A DNA stretch of 11,955 bases from an uncultured Clostridia bacterium (GCA_947626705.1 CANQTJ010000045.1:1-11955); one strand, 5' to 3'. Positions 1-6,693 are shown, counted from the first letter of the stretch. Numbers and translations: made by a program. The notes: a model not told the origin generated them from the letters alone.

Positions 1-1
1 T

Positions 2-847
2 AAAGCACCTAAGTATGCACATATTGCTCCTATTATGAAAAATGATAATGGAAATAAAAGAAAACTAAGTAAAAGAAAAGATCCAGAAGCAGCAGTAAAT
101 TATTATGCAGAGGAGGGAATTCCAGAAACAGCAGTAAAAGAGTATTTATTAAATATTGCAAATTCCACATTTGAAAATTGGAGAAGGACAAATATAGATA
201 AAACTATGGAAGAGTTTGAATTACAACTAAATAAAATGAGTGTAAGTGGTGCATTATTTGATATGGTAAAATTATTAGATGTATCAAAAATAGTTATATC
301 AAAAATGTCAGCAGAAGAAGTATATCAAAAATCACTTAATTGGGCAAAAAAATATGATTCAGAATTATTCTCAATTTTGCAAGATAAAGAATACGCTTTA
401 AAAGTATTTGGAATAGAAAGAGGAAATCAAAAACCAAGAAAAGACATTTCAAAGTGGTCAGATGTAAAAGAAAATATATCATATATGTATGATGAACAGT
501 TTGAAAAGGACACAAATGAATATCCATATCAAGTAATAAATGATAAAGAGTCAATTAATAAAATATTAAATTTATATATGGACAAATATTATAATGAAAA
601 TGATGATAAACAAACATGGTTTGATAAAATAAAAAATTTAGCTGAAGAAATGGGATATGCTAAAGAAGTAAAAGATTTTAAAGCAAATCCAGATAAATAT
701 AAAGCACATGTTGGAGATGTAAGTACTGTATTAAGAGTTGCTTTAACAAAAAGAACTAATACTCCTGATATGTACGAAATTATGAAAGTTTTAGGCAAAG
801 ATAGAATAAAGGAAAGATTTATTAAAGCAATAGCAATATGTAAATAA
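2..847 (+). CDS. gltX: Glutamate--tRNA ligase, C-terminal half (5' end outside window)
   Basis: This is the 3' part of a class I glutamyl-tRNA synthetase, which charges tRNA(Glu) with glutamate in the cytosol. The frame is open to the window edge. The first ATG (35) has no ribosome binding site and lies inside conserved sequence, so the real start is upstream. About 281 residues are visible, roughly half of the ~550 expected for the clostridial form. The class I signature loop (KMSKS-type) appears as KLSKR at nt 62-76, followed by KDPEAAV and the helical anticodon-binding region. The stretches KPRKDISKWSDV and HVGDVSTVLRVAL are typical of clostridial GluRS. The HIGH motif and Rossmann core must lie upstream. 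The frame is intact to the TAA at 845-847. No terminator is seen before the next gene, so read-through into it is possible. The identification is from family recognition and is firm. Confidence 0.93.
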   Translation, partial: KAPKYAHIAPIMKNDNGNKRKLSKRKDPEAAVNYYAEEGIPETAVKEYLLNIANSTFENWRRTNIDKTMEEFELQLNKMSVSGALFDMVKLLDVSKIVISKMSAEEVYQKSLNWAKKYDSELFSILQDKEYALKVFGIERGNQKPRKDISKWSDVKENISYMYDEQFEKDTNEYPYQVINDKESINKILNLYMDKYYNENDDKQTWFDKIKNLAEEMGYAKEVKDFKANPDKYKAHVGDVSTVLRVALTKRTNTPDMYEIMKVLGKDRIKERFIKAIAICK

Positions 848-926
848 TATATATATTTAAAAGATAAATAGCTAAAAAATATTAATAACTATGTTGCCTT
901 AAAAAAAGAAAGGAATATAATTTATT

Positions 927-1109
927 ATGGAATATAATATAGGAGATGTTGTTAGAACAAAAAAACAACATCCTTGTGGCAGTAAACTATGGGAGATAAT
1001 AAGAATTGGAGTTGACTTTAAATTGAAATGTAAAGGTTGTAATCATATTGTTATATTGCCTAGAGAAAAAGCCTTAAAAATTATAACAAAGAAAGTAGAA
1101 GAAAATTAA
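927..1109 (+). CDS. DUF951 family small protein
   Basis: A 60-aa cytosolic protein of the DUF951 (YyzM-like) family found across Firmicutes; its function is not established. The family signature is clear: an N-terminal GD (residues 6-7), KKQHPCG (12-18), WEIIRIG (22-28) and a CxxC pair at C35/C38. Together with C17 this could bind a metal, but that is inference. Length is normal for the family. The ribosome binding site AAAGGA (909-914) lies 12 nt before the ATG, longer than usual, but no other start is available. It sits 79 nt after gltX on the same strand and is followed at once by a strong hairpin terminator, so it may be the last gene of a gltX transcript. Confidence 0.85.
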   Translation: MEYNIGDVVRTKKQHPCGSKLWEIIRIGVDFKLKCKGCNHIVILPREKALKIITKKVEEN

Positions 1110-1113
1110 ATTA

Positions 1114-1153
1114 CCCCCAACAAAACATTTACAGATGTTTTGTTGGGGGTTTT
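1114..1153. terminator. Strong bidirectional intrinsic terminator
   Basis: A perfect 15-bp stem (CCCCCAACAAAACAT, 1114-1128, with 1135-1149) encloses a 6-nt loop. On the plus strand it is followed by TTTT (1150-1153), so it ends the DUF951 transcript. On the minus strand the same stem is followed by an AT-rich TAATTTAATTTT stretch, which could also end the convergent 216-aa gene whose stop is 13 bp away. Confidence 0.9.
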
Positions 1154-1165
1154 GACGTTTACCTA

Positions 1166-1816
1166 CTATGACACGAGCATTTTAAATTCATTAAATTGCT
1201 CTTTTGTATAAAACCCTATTTTTACCTTGATTGACTCTCCATGATCTTCTGCGGAAATGATTTTTCCTGAAAGATTGATAGTGTTTTTTAACGATGGGAT
1301 ATAATCCATCAATTTCTTTATGGAATCTTCATCGTTACCCACTTTGAAATCTTCATCAAAAGCTAAGTAGCTTTTATTGAAACAAAACGTTCCCTGAAAA
1401 TTCCGCTTCGATTTTTTACCAGCACTAACACATTTCTTAATGAGTCGTGCTTCTTCGTCTGAATTAATTTTAGACTTAGAAGCTTTCTCATATTTGGCTT
1501 CAATAATTGGTAATAAAAAATTAGCTCGAGCTTTTGCTAATCTTTTATTCTGACGGCGCTGAGCCCTGCGAGATGGTTTTATTTCAAACAACTCTTCATC
1601 TTTAGCTTCTAACAAAGAGTTCGACCGAGCCTTTGCCAGTCTTTTTTTATAACGGCGCTGAGCCCTGCGAGATGGTTTTATTTCAACCAACTCATATGCA
1701 TACCGACATTCCACACATTCTGGAATATCATCTTCGTCGGCGAATCCCATATAAACAGGACATGCCTGACATAAGGATAAAGATGAGTTTGTTCTGTTCA
1801 AAGTAGATTTTGTCAT
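1166..1816 (-). CDS. Orphan protein with CxxC/CxxC motif and duplicated Arg-rich module
   Basis: I do not recognise this 216-aa protein. Near the N-terminus are two CxxC pairs (C16/C19 and C34/C37) spaced like a zinc ribbon or treble-clef knuckle. Next come two copies of a 33-aa module, starting near residues 46 and 79. Each contains IKPSRRAQRR followed by KRLAKAR, strongly basic and probably helical, as in nucleic-acid- or ribosome-binding segments. The C-terminal ~90 residues are mixed and may form a small domain. No signal peptide or membrane segment is seen, so it is probably cytosolic. The start is supported by AGGAGG (1825-1830 on the complement), 8 nt upstream. Arginine in the modules uses CGC, CGT and AGG, whereas neighbouring genes use AGA almost exclusively, and the gene looks visibly richer in G+C. 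That suggests transfer from another genome. It stands alone with its own promoter. The reading frame is firm; the function is unknown, and nucleic-acid binding is inference. Confidence 0.8.
   Translation of the reverse strand: MTKSTLNRTNSSLSLCQACPVYMGFADEDDIPECVECRYAYELVEIKPSRRAQRRYKKRLAKARSNSLLEAKDEELFEIKPSRRAQRRQNKRLAKARANFLLPIIEAKYEKASKSKINSDEEARLIKKCVSAGKKSKRNFQGTFCFNKSYLAFDEDFKVGNDEDSIKKLMDYIPSLKNTINLSGKIISAEDHGESIKVKIGFYTKEQFNEFKMLVS
1553..1693 (-). repeat. 99-bp-period direct repeat inside the 216-aa gene
   Basis: A 35-bp block is identical at 1553-1587 and 1652-1686. It extends to 42 bp with one mismatch (1553-1594 and 1652-1693). The offset is exactly 99 bp, or 33 codons, so the frame is kept and two copies of an arginine-rich protein module result. 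The sequence flanking the block (about 1529-1552 and 1628-1651) is still similar but more diverged. The near-identity at DNA level suggests a recent in-frame tandem duplication or selection on the encoded basic stretch. Confidence 0.9.
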
Positions 1817-1843
1817 AAAATTTTCCTCCTGCTATTAAATATT

Positions 1844-1867
1844 TGCTAAGCAAAAAAAAACTTAGCA
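1844..1867 (-). repeat. 7-bp inverted repeat in leader of the 216-aa gene
   Basis: TGCTAAG (1844-1850) and CTTAGCA (1861-1867) form a perfect 7-bp inverted repeat around a 10-nt loop that is almost a pure A run on the plus strand. It lies between the predicted start of transcription and the ribosome binding site of the minus-strand gene. A direct repeat AAACTTAG (1858-1865 and 1875-1882, 17 bp apart) overlaps it. It could be an operator or an RNA hairpin with a U-rich loop. Function is inference. Confidence 0.5.
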
Positions 1868-1891
1868 TAACTTGAAACTTAGTACATATTA

Positions 1892-1920
1892 AATATAACA
1901 TATTCTACATAAAAAGTCAA
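1892..1920 (-). promoter_or_regulatory. Sigma-A-type promoter for the 216-aa gene
   Basis: On the minus strand, TTGACT (complement of 1915-1920) is separated by exactly 17 bp from TATATT (complement of 1892-1897). This is a near-consensus vegetative promoter. Transcription would start near 1885 and give a leader of about 70 nt containing the 1844-1867 inverted repeat and the AGGAGG site. Confidence 0.75.
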
Positions 1921-2092
1921 TAATTTACATAATTAAATTTTAGATTTTCTATAATCTAGTTATAATTTACTGTTAATAGTAAACCTAAAAAATAATAAAA
2001 GATTAATAATATTATTAGTAACTGTTAGTAACATTTTATAATACATTTTACATAATATATAATATAACATGTAAATAAAAAAGTGTTATGTT
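1921..2092. other. AT-rich divergent intergenic region with TGTTA/TAACA repeats
   Basis: The 289 bp between the starts of the two divergent genes contain no ORF. After the minus-strand promoter come a palindrome TAGATT-N6-AATCTA (1941-1958), an AT-only perfect palindrome (2004-2017), a 10-bp direct repeat of TTAGTAAC (2015 and 2025), a symmetric TGTTAGTAACA (2023-2033) and another inverted pair ATAACA/TGTTAT (2064-2069 and 2084-2089). TATAAT hexamers occur at 2037-2042 and 2058-2063 as possible -10 boxes for the downstream membrane-protein gene, but no convincing -35 accompanies them. The repeats may be operators or simple AT-rich noise. Confidence 0.35.
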
Positions 2093-2105
2093 GGAGGTGA
2101 CTTTT

Positions 2106-2375
2106 ATGGAGCCACAAGAAATATTTTGCTGTGATAAAAAAGAAGAAAAATGTAATAAGAAAAATTGTTTAGGAATAGTAGCAATAATATTATTAGCTTC
2201 TTTTGCATTAGTTTTAGGATTATTAATAGGTTCAGCAATAGCTACTGCTATAACAGCAGCTTTAGCAGCAGTAATAGTATTAGCAGTAGTTCTTGGATTA
2301 TTATTAATACTAACTTTAATAGTAATATTCTGTGATAGAAAAAAAGAAAAAAAATGTAAAAAGTGTTGCTGTTAA
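2106..2375 (+). CDS. Small Cys-tailed double-helix membrane protein
   Basis: I do not recognise this 89-aa protein. Residues 22-75 form one long hydrophobic stretch, enough for two membrane helices (about 22-43 and 50-75) joined by a short Ala/Thr-rich turn. The first helix has small-residue GxxxG-like spacing (GLLIGSA) that could favour tight packing. Both ends are lysine-rich, so both should face the cytoplasm and the protein would be a hairpin. Each tail is cysteine-rich: C8, C9, C16 and C21 in front, then C76, C84 and C87-C89 behind, ending in three cysteines. Metal binding, thiol chemistry or lipid attachment are possible, but none is proven. The start at 2106 is chosen because GGAGGTGA (2093-2100) lies 5 nt before it. 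An in-frame ATG at 2088 precedes that site and would give 6 extra residues without support. The gene is monocistronic and ends at a hairpin terminator. Confidence 0.75.
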   Translation: MEPQEIFCCDKKEEKCNKKNCLGIVAIILLASFALVLGLLIGSAIATAITAALAAVIVLAVVLGLLLILTLIVIFCDRKKEKKCKKCCC

Positions 2376-2382
2376 TATATTA

Positions 2383-2414
2383 AAAGCCTGTCAAAAATGT
2401 TTTGACAGGTTTTT
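2383..2414. terminator. Bidirectional intrinsic terminator between convergent genes
   Basis: CCTGTCAAAA (2387-2396) pairs perfectly with TTTTGACAGG (2400-2409) around a 3-nt loop. The flanking AAAG/TTTT adds up to four more pairs. Plus-strand read-out ends in TTTTT (2410-2414) and minus-strand read-out in CTTTTAAT, so it serves both the small membrane protein gene and engB, whose stop lies at 2418. Confidence 0.88.
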
Positions 2415-2417
2415 AAA

Positions 2418-2999
2418 TTATAAATATTTTTCAATTTCATTCCAAACGTCATCTGTATAAATTTTTCTTTCAGAAGAAAAAGGAAACGTAGGAATATCTC
2501 CTATAGGATTAAGTCGTTTTTGTAAACTTTTAGATATATCATTAACTTTTGTAATAGCAACTTTATCAGCTTTGTTCGCTAAAATTATAAAAGGTATACC
2601 TGAACGTATAACATAATCATACATAAGTTTATCATTTTCAGTAGGCAAATGACGGATATCAACTAAAAAAATAATTAAACAAATTTGTTGTCTGTTAAAA
2701 AGATATTCTTCGATAAAATGACCTACTTGTTCTTGTTCTTTTTTTGACATTTTACTATATCCATAGCCAGGTAAGTCTACAAAGTAAAATTTTTCATCAA
2801 TATTATAAAAATTAATTTGTCTAGTTTTACCAGGTTCACTACTTGTTCTAGCTAATTTTTTTCTATTTATCATAGTATTTATAAAACTGGATTTCCCAAC
2901 ATTAGATTTCCCAACTAAAACGATTTCAGGTAGATTATTTTTAGGATATTGATTAGGTTTAACTGCTGAAATTTCAAATTTAGGATTATTTACTATCAT
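2418..2999 (-). CDS. engB: Ribosome biogenesis GTP-binding protein EngB/YsxC/YihA
   Basis: A 193-aa TrmE-Era-EngA-EngB-type GTPase needed in other Firmicutes for assembly of the large ribosomal subunit. The GTPase motifs are in order: G1 GKSNVGKS (residues 30-37), the switch I segment with PGKTRQIN (56-63), G3 DLPG (75-78) followed by YGYSK, G4 NKAD (142-145), and a G5-like SSE near residue 175. Length matches the family. The start is supported by AAAGGAG (complement of 3006-3012). It lies 95 nt downstream of serS on the same strand with no hairpin between, so the two are probably co-transcribed, although a separate weak promoter in the AT-rich gap cannot be excluded. The function is well established for the family; the assignment is firm. 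Confidence 0.96.
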   Translation of the reverse strand: MIVNNPKFEISAVKPNQYPKNNLPEIVLVGKSNVGKSSFINTMINRKKLARTSSEPGKTRQINFYNIDEKFYFVDLPGYGYSKMSKKEQEQVGHFIEEYLFNRQQICLIIFLVDIRHLPTENDKLMYDYVIRSGIPFIILANKADKVAITKVNDISKSLQKRLNPIGDIPTFPFSSERKIYTDDVWNEIEKYL

Positions 3000-3094
3000 T
3001 ATTTTCTCCTTTTGACAAGTAATTTTATTTTTAAGTTTCGGTTTTTTATAATTTATTTTTTTAAAATCAATATTCTATAAGAAAAAAATCAAAA

Positions 3095-4375
3095 TTAAAA
3101 TTTAATTTTTTCTAAGCCACCCATATAAGGTCTTAAAACTTCTGGAACAATAACACTACCATCAGGTTGATAATTATTTTCCATAATAGAAATAAGCATA
3201 CGTGGTGGAGCAACAACAGTATTATTTAAAGTATGAGCATAATAATTTCCATTTTCGCCTTTAATTCTAATGCCTAAGCGTCTTGCTTGAGCATCAGTTA
3301 AGTTTGAACAACTACCAACTTCAAAATATTTCTTTTGTCTTGGAGACCAAGCTTCAACATCACAAGATTTAGCTTTTAAATCTGCTAAATCTCCAGAGCA
3401 ACATTCTAAAGTTCTAACTGGAATATTCATACTTCTAAAAAATTCAACTGTATAAGACCACATTTTATCATACCACTCCCAAGATTGCTCAGGTTCGCAG
3501 ACTACAATCATTTCTTGCTTTTCAAATTGATGAATTCTATATACACCACGTTCTTCTATACCATGAGCACCTTTTTCTTTTCTAAAACAAGGAGAATAAG
3601 AAGTCATAGAATAAGGTAAATCTTCTTTTTTTAGAATTTGGTCTTTAAATTTACCAATCATAGAATGTTCACTCGTACCAATTAAATATAAATCTTCTCC
3701 TTCAATTTTATACATCATAGCGTCCATTTCTTCAAAGCTCATAACTCCAGTTACAACATCACTTCTAATCATATAAGGAGGAATACAATAAGTAAAGCCT
3801 TTATTTATCATAAAATCTCTAGCATACGTTAAAACAGCAGAATGAAGTCTTGCAACATCTCCTAGCATGTAATAGAAGCCATTTCCAGCCACACGTCTAG
3901 CACTGTCTAAGTCAAGCCCACCTAAAGACTCTAAAATATCTCCGTGAAATGGAATATCATAGTCTGGAACTACAGGCTCGCCATATTTTTGAATTTCTAC
4001 GTTTTCACTATCATCTTTACCAATAGGAACAGATTTATGCATAATATTAGGTATTTTCATCATTCTAACTTTAATTTCTTCTGCATATTCATTTTCTAAT
4101 TTTTCATTTTCTTCTAGTTTTTCATTAATTTCTTGTACTTTAGATTTTATATTTTCAGCTTCATCTTTTTTTCCTTCTCTCATGAGATTGCCTATTTCAG
4201 AACTTAGAGATTTTCTTTCAGCTCTAAGATTATCTCCGTTTAATTTAGCTTGTCTACTTTTTATATCTAATTCAATAACTTCATCAACTAAAACTAATTT
4301 ATTATCTTGAAATTTATTTTTTATATTTTGTTTAACTACATCTGGATTTTCTCTTAAAAACTTTATATCTATCAT
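3095..4375 (-). CDS. serS: Serine--tRNA ligase
   Basis: A 426-aa class II seryl-tRNA synthetase, full length for the bacterial enzyme; it charges tRNA(Ser) in the cytosol. The N-terminal arm (about residues 30-105) is a Lys/Glu-rich antiparallel coiled coil that in this family grips the long variable arm of tRNA(Ser). The catalytic core follows, with motif 2 around FRKEKGAHGIEERG (264-277) and motif 3 near NNTVVAPPRMLISIMEN (384-400). Where many bacterial SerRS have a TAE motif, this one has TSEHS (234-238), and FEVGSCSN (351-358) replaces the commoner SSCSN form. As far as I recall this pattern is typical of clostridial SerRS. The start is supported by GGAGG (complement of 4383-4387), 7 nt upstream. 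It is the first gene of a probable serS-engB unit, with a consensus promoter and a ~105-nt leader that lacks a T-box. Confidence 0.97.
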   Translation of the reverse strand: MIDIKFLRENPDVVKQNIKNKFQDNKLVLVDEVIELDIKSRQAKLNGDNLRAERKSLSSEIGNLMREGKKDEAENIKSKVQEINEKLEENEKLENEYAEEIKVRMMKIPNIMHKSVPIGKDDSENVEIQKYGEPVVPDYDIPFHGDILESLGGLDLDSARRVAGNGFYYMLGDVARLHSAVLTYARDFMINKGFTYCIPPYMIRSDVVTGVMSFEEMDAMMYKIEGEDLYLIGTSEHSMIGKFKDQILKKEDLPYSMTSYSPCFRKEKGAHGIEERGVYRIHQFEKQEMIVVCEPEQSWEWYDKMWSYTVEFFRSMNIPVRTLECCSGDLADLKAKSCDVEAWSPRQKKYFEVGSCSNLTDAQARRLGIRIKGENGNYYAHTLNNTVVAPPRMLISIMENNYQPDGSVIVPEVLRPYMGGLEKIKF

Positions 4376-4400
4376 AATAATTCCTCCAATATTTAATTAT

Positions 4401-4449
4401 TTGTTACAATTCACAGTTAGTAAATTTTTATTGGCAGTGATTGTAACAA
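4401..4449 (-). repeat. Long hairpin in the serS leader
   Basis: TTGTTACAA (4401-4409) is perfectly complementary to TTGTAACAA (4441-4449). The pairing continues with T4410-A4440 and, after a one-base bulge, CAC (4412-4414) with GTG (4437-4439), giving about 13 bp around a 22-nt loop. In the serS transcript it lies about 13 nt upstream of the GGAGG site. No run of U follows on the minus strand, so it is not an ordinary terminator. It may affect mRNA stability or translation, or be an operator. Confidence 0.55.
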
Positions 4450-4486
4450 TTATTTCTCAATTATATATTTAAGATAAGATGATGAC

Positions 4487-4515
4487 ATTATATAATATCT
4501 TTTTTTAAATATCAA
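4487..4515 (-). promoter_or_regulatory. Promoter of serS-engB
   Basis: On the minus strand, TTGATA (complement of 4510-4515) is followed after exactly 17 bp by a perfect TATAAT (complement of 4487-4492). Transcription should begin near 4480, giving a leader of about 105 nt before the serS ATG. Confidence 0.78.
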
Positions 4516-4543
4516 TAAAAAATCATAAAATTAATAAAAGAGA

Positions 4544-4572
4544 TTGCAACTAAAAAATACTTATGATATTAT
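4544..4572 (+). promoter_or_regulatory. Promoter of the glycosyltransferase-exchanger pair
   Basis: TTGCAA (4544-4549) and TATTAT (4567-4572) are separated by exactly 17 bp, a good vegetative promoter pointing right. It sits back to back with the serS promoter, with 28 bp between the two -35 boxes. The leader to the ATG at 4621 would be about 40 nt. Confidence 0.65.
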
Positions 4573-4620
4573 AAACAATATAATAAATGACATAATAAAA
4601 AGTAAGAAAGGAAAGAAACA

Positions 4621-5811
4621 ATGGAAAAAAGTGAAGATACATGGGAATTTATAGAAAAAAATAGTAAAACTATCTTTTTTATAATAATATCTATAATGGC
4701 ATTTTATCTAAGAACATTATTAATACACAATGTTACTAGTGATTTTAAATATTGTATAAATGAATGGTTTAATGACTTAAAATTAAATGGCGGATTACTT
4801 GGGCTAAAATTAGATATAGGAAATTATAATGTACCATATTTGTTTATTTTAGCATTATTAACATATTTACCAATAAATAATTTAGTATCAGTAAAAATGG
4901 TATCAATAATATTTGATTTTATATGCGCAATTACAATAAAGAAAATTGCAGAAATTTTATTAGAAAATAATAAAAATAAAGAATTTATTAGTTTATTAAT
5001 ATATGCAATAGTTTTATTTTTGCCAACTGTAATATTAAATTCAGCATATTGGGGACAAGCAGATTCTATATATACTGCATTTATATTAATATCCTTAAAA
5101 TATGTATTAGAAAAGAAATATTTTAAAGCATTTATATTTTTAGGTATAGCATTTTCATTTAAATTACAATTTATTTTTATACTACCATTATATATAATAT
5201 TATATATTTCAGAAAGAAAATTCTCTATATCTTATTTTGGTATAATACTTTGGATATATGCTATAATGCTTTTACCAGCTGTAATTTTTGGAAGGTCATT
5301 AATTAGTTGTGTAAATATATATGTTAGCCAATTAACAGAATATGACGAGTATATAAGTATGAATTTTCCAGGAGTATGGAATTTATTTTTGCCAATAGGT
5401 ACAGAAGGCAATTTAGTATTTTCACCAAATAATGACGTATCTAAAATTGGAATATTAATAACTATATTTATATATAGTATATTTGCATATACAATTTTTT
5501 ATAAGAAAATAAAATTAGATAAACAAAAAATAATAGAGATTGCTTTATGGTCAGTAATGATTGCAACATTCTTTTTACCACATATGCATGATAGATACTT
5601 ATTTTTAGGAGATTTATTAAGCATATTATATTTCATATATAATAGAGATAAATTATATGTGCCAGTTGGAATAACATTGATATCTACATATTCATATTGT
5701 GTATATTTATTTGAACAATGTGCAATACCAATACAATACGTAAGTTTTTTAAATTTAATACTAATAGTGCTTATTACTAAAGATATGTGTAAAAAATATT
5801 TTAAAGAATAA
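4621..5811 (+). CDS. GT-C-fold polytopic membrane glycosyltransferase (GT87/DUF2029-like)
   Basis: A 396-aa integral membrane protein with about ten hydrophobic helices and the layout of GT-C glycosyltransferases, which use polyprenyl-phosphate-linked sugars on the outer face of the membrane. After the first helix (about 17-36) comes an exposed loop with an acidic residue, D41, in SDFKYCINEW. It is followed by a W..L..NGG..NYN.PYL pattern seen in mannosyltransferase-like members. Further on are SAYWGQADSIY, where the WGQ.D motif is common in this group, FSFKLQF, and a C-terminal HMHDRYLF. The acceptor is unknown; a cell-envelope polysaccharide or glycolipid is likely. The start has AAAGGA (4607-4612) 8 nt upstream. 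A CaCA-type exchanger follows 42 nt later with no terminator between, so the two are probably one operon. Fold assignment is confident; donor and exact family number are not. Confidence 0.82.
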   Translation: MEKSEDTWEFIEKNSKTIFFIIISIMAFYLRTLLIHNVTSDFKYCINEWFNDLKLNGGLLGLKLDIGNYNVPYLFILALLTYLPINNLVSVKMVSIIFDFICAITIKKIAEILLENNKNKEFISLLIYAIVLFLPTVILNSAYWGQADSIYTAFILISLKYVLEKKYFKAFIFLGIAFSFKLQFIFILPLYIILYISERKFSISYFGIILWIYAIMLLPAVIFGRSLISCVNIYVSQLTEYDEYISMNFPGVWNLFLPIGTEGNLVFSPNNDVSKIGILITIFIYSIFAYTIFYKKIKLDKQKIIEIALWSVMIATFFLPHMHDRYLFLGDLLSILYFIYNRDKLYVPVGITLISTYSYCVYLFEQCAIPIQYVSFLNLILIVLITKDMCKKYFKE

Positions 5812-5853
5812 TAAAATAAAAAAAATGGGGTAAATTATAATCAGGAGGAAAGT

Positions 5854-6693
5854 ATGCTAATAGAAATACTTAAATTTATAATTTATTCCATTTTAATTGT
5901 TATTATATCAAAATACATATTAGTAAAAATACTTAGAAAGTTAGCAGAAAGCTTAGATTTAAAAGCAAAAACAATAGGAAATATTGCAGGATATGCAACA
6001 TCAGTTCCAGAATTTTTAACAATAACAACCTCAAGTCTAAGAGGACTTTCAGGAGCAAGTATGTATAATATTTTAAGTTCTAATATTATAAATCTTATTC
6101 AATATTTAGGGTCTGTTATAATAAATAAAAATGGATATATATTAAAAAATAAAGCTATAAAAGTAGATTTAATTTTAGTAGTAATAACAATAATAATACC
6201 AATGATTTTATTAAAATTAAATATAGAATTAGAAATGTGGATTGTACCAATTTTTATTATTTTATATACATTATTTATATTTTTAAATAATAATGTTCAT
6301 AAATTATATTTAGAAAAGCAAGACACTGAAATAGAAGTAGAAATAGAAAAAGAAAAAAGATGGGAAAAGAAAAATAAAAAGAAAACTATTAAATATTCTA
6401 CTATTTTAATAATAACAGGAGTTATTTTATTTATAATAGGACAATTATTAGGAAATACATTAGAAAATTTGTGTAATTTATTTAATATTTCTGAAATTAT
6501 TGTTGGAGTGTTATTAGGATTTATAACTAGTATACCAGAACTTATTACTTTTTTAGAATCTCAAAAACACAATAAAAAGTTTAAAGATGATATGTTAGGA
6601 GTAGTAGAGGCGACAAATAATTTATTAACTTCTAATATTGTAAATTTATTTGCTATCCAAACAATAGGTATTTTAATTATTAGTATAATATAA
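5854..6693 (+). CDS. Sodium/calcium exchanger (CaCA) family membrane protein
   Basis: A 279-aa membrane protein with the duplicated alpha-repeat structure of cation/Ca2+ exchangers. Repeat 1 (about residues 39-90) has GYATSVPEF followed by NILSSNIINL. Repeat 2 (about 213-265) has GFITSIPEL followed by NNLLTSNIVNL. In this family the PE pair (P52/E53 and P228/E229) and the SN..N motifs line the ion site. Eight to ten helices are likely, with a highly charged cytoplasmic loop at about 151-180 between the halves. It is somewhat shorter than typical YrbG/Ca2+:cation antiporters (about 310-330 aa). The ribosome binding site AGGAGGA (5843-5849) is strong. Gene order suggests co-expression with the upstream glycosyltransferase. 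Transport of Ca2+ against Na+ or H+ is inferred from the family; the ion has not been determined. Confidence 0.82.
   Translation: MLIEILKFIIYSILIVIISKYILVKILRKLAESLDLKAKTIGNIAGYATSVPEFLTITTSSLRGLSGASMYNILSSNIINLIQYLGSVIINKNGYILKNKAIKVDLILVVITIIIPMILLKLNIELEMWIVPIFIILYTLFIFLNNNVHKLYLEKQDTEIEVEIEKEKRWEKKNKKKTIKYSTILIITGVILFIIGQLLGNTLENLCNLFNISEIIVGVLLGFITSIPELITFLESQKHNKKFKDDMLGVVEATNNLLTSNIVNLFAIQTIGILIISII

Noticed and set aside
2088..2105. Upstream ATG at 2088 as start of the small membrane protein
   Set aside because: The strong GGAGGTGA site (2093-2100) lies between 2088 and 2106, so the ATG at 2106 is correctly spaced and 2088 has no site of its own.
4401..4449. Insertion-element end or small transposon
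   Set aside because: There is no transposase, and the two arms are only 31 bp apart, so it is better read as a hairpin.
4376..4480. T-box riboswitch upstream of serS
   Set aside because: The leader is only about 105 nt and lacks the conserved T-box sequence and a specifier loop; only a single bulged hairpin is present.
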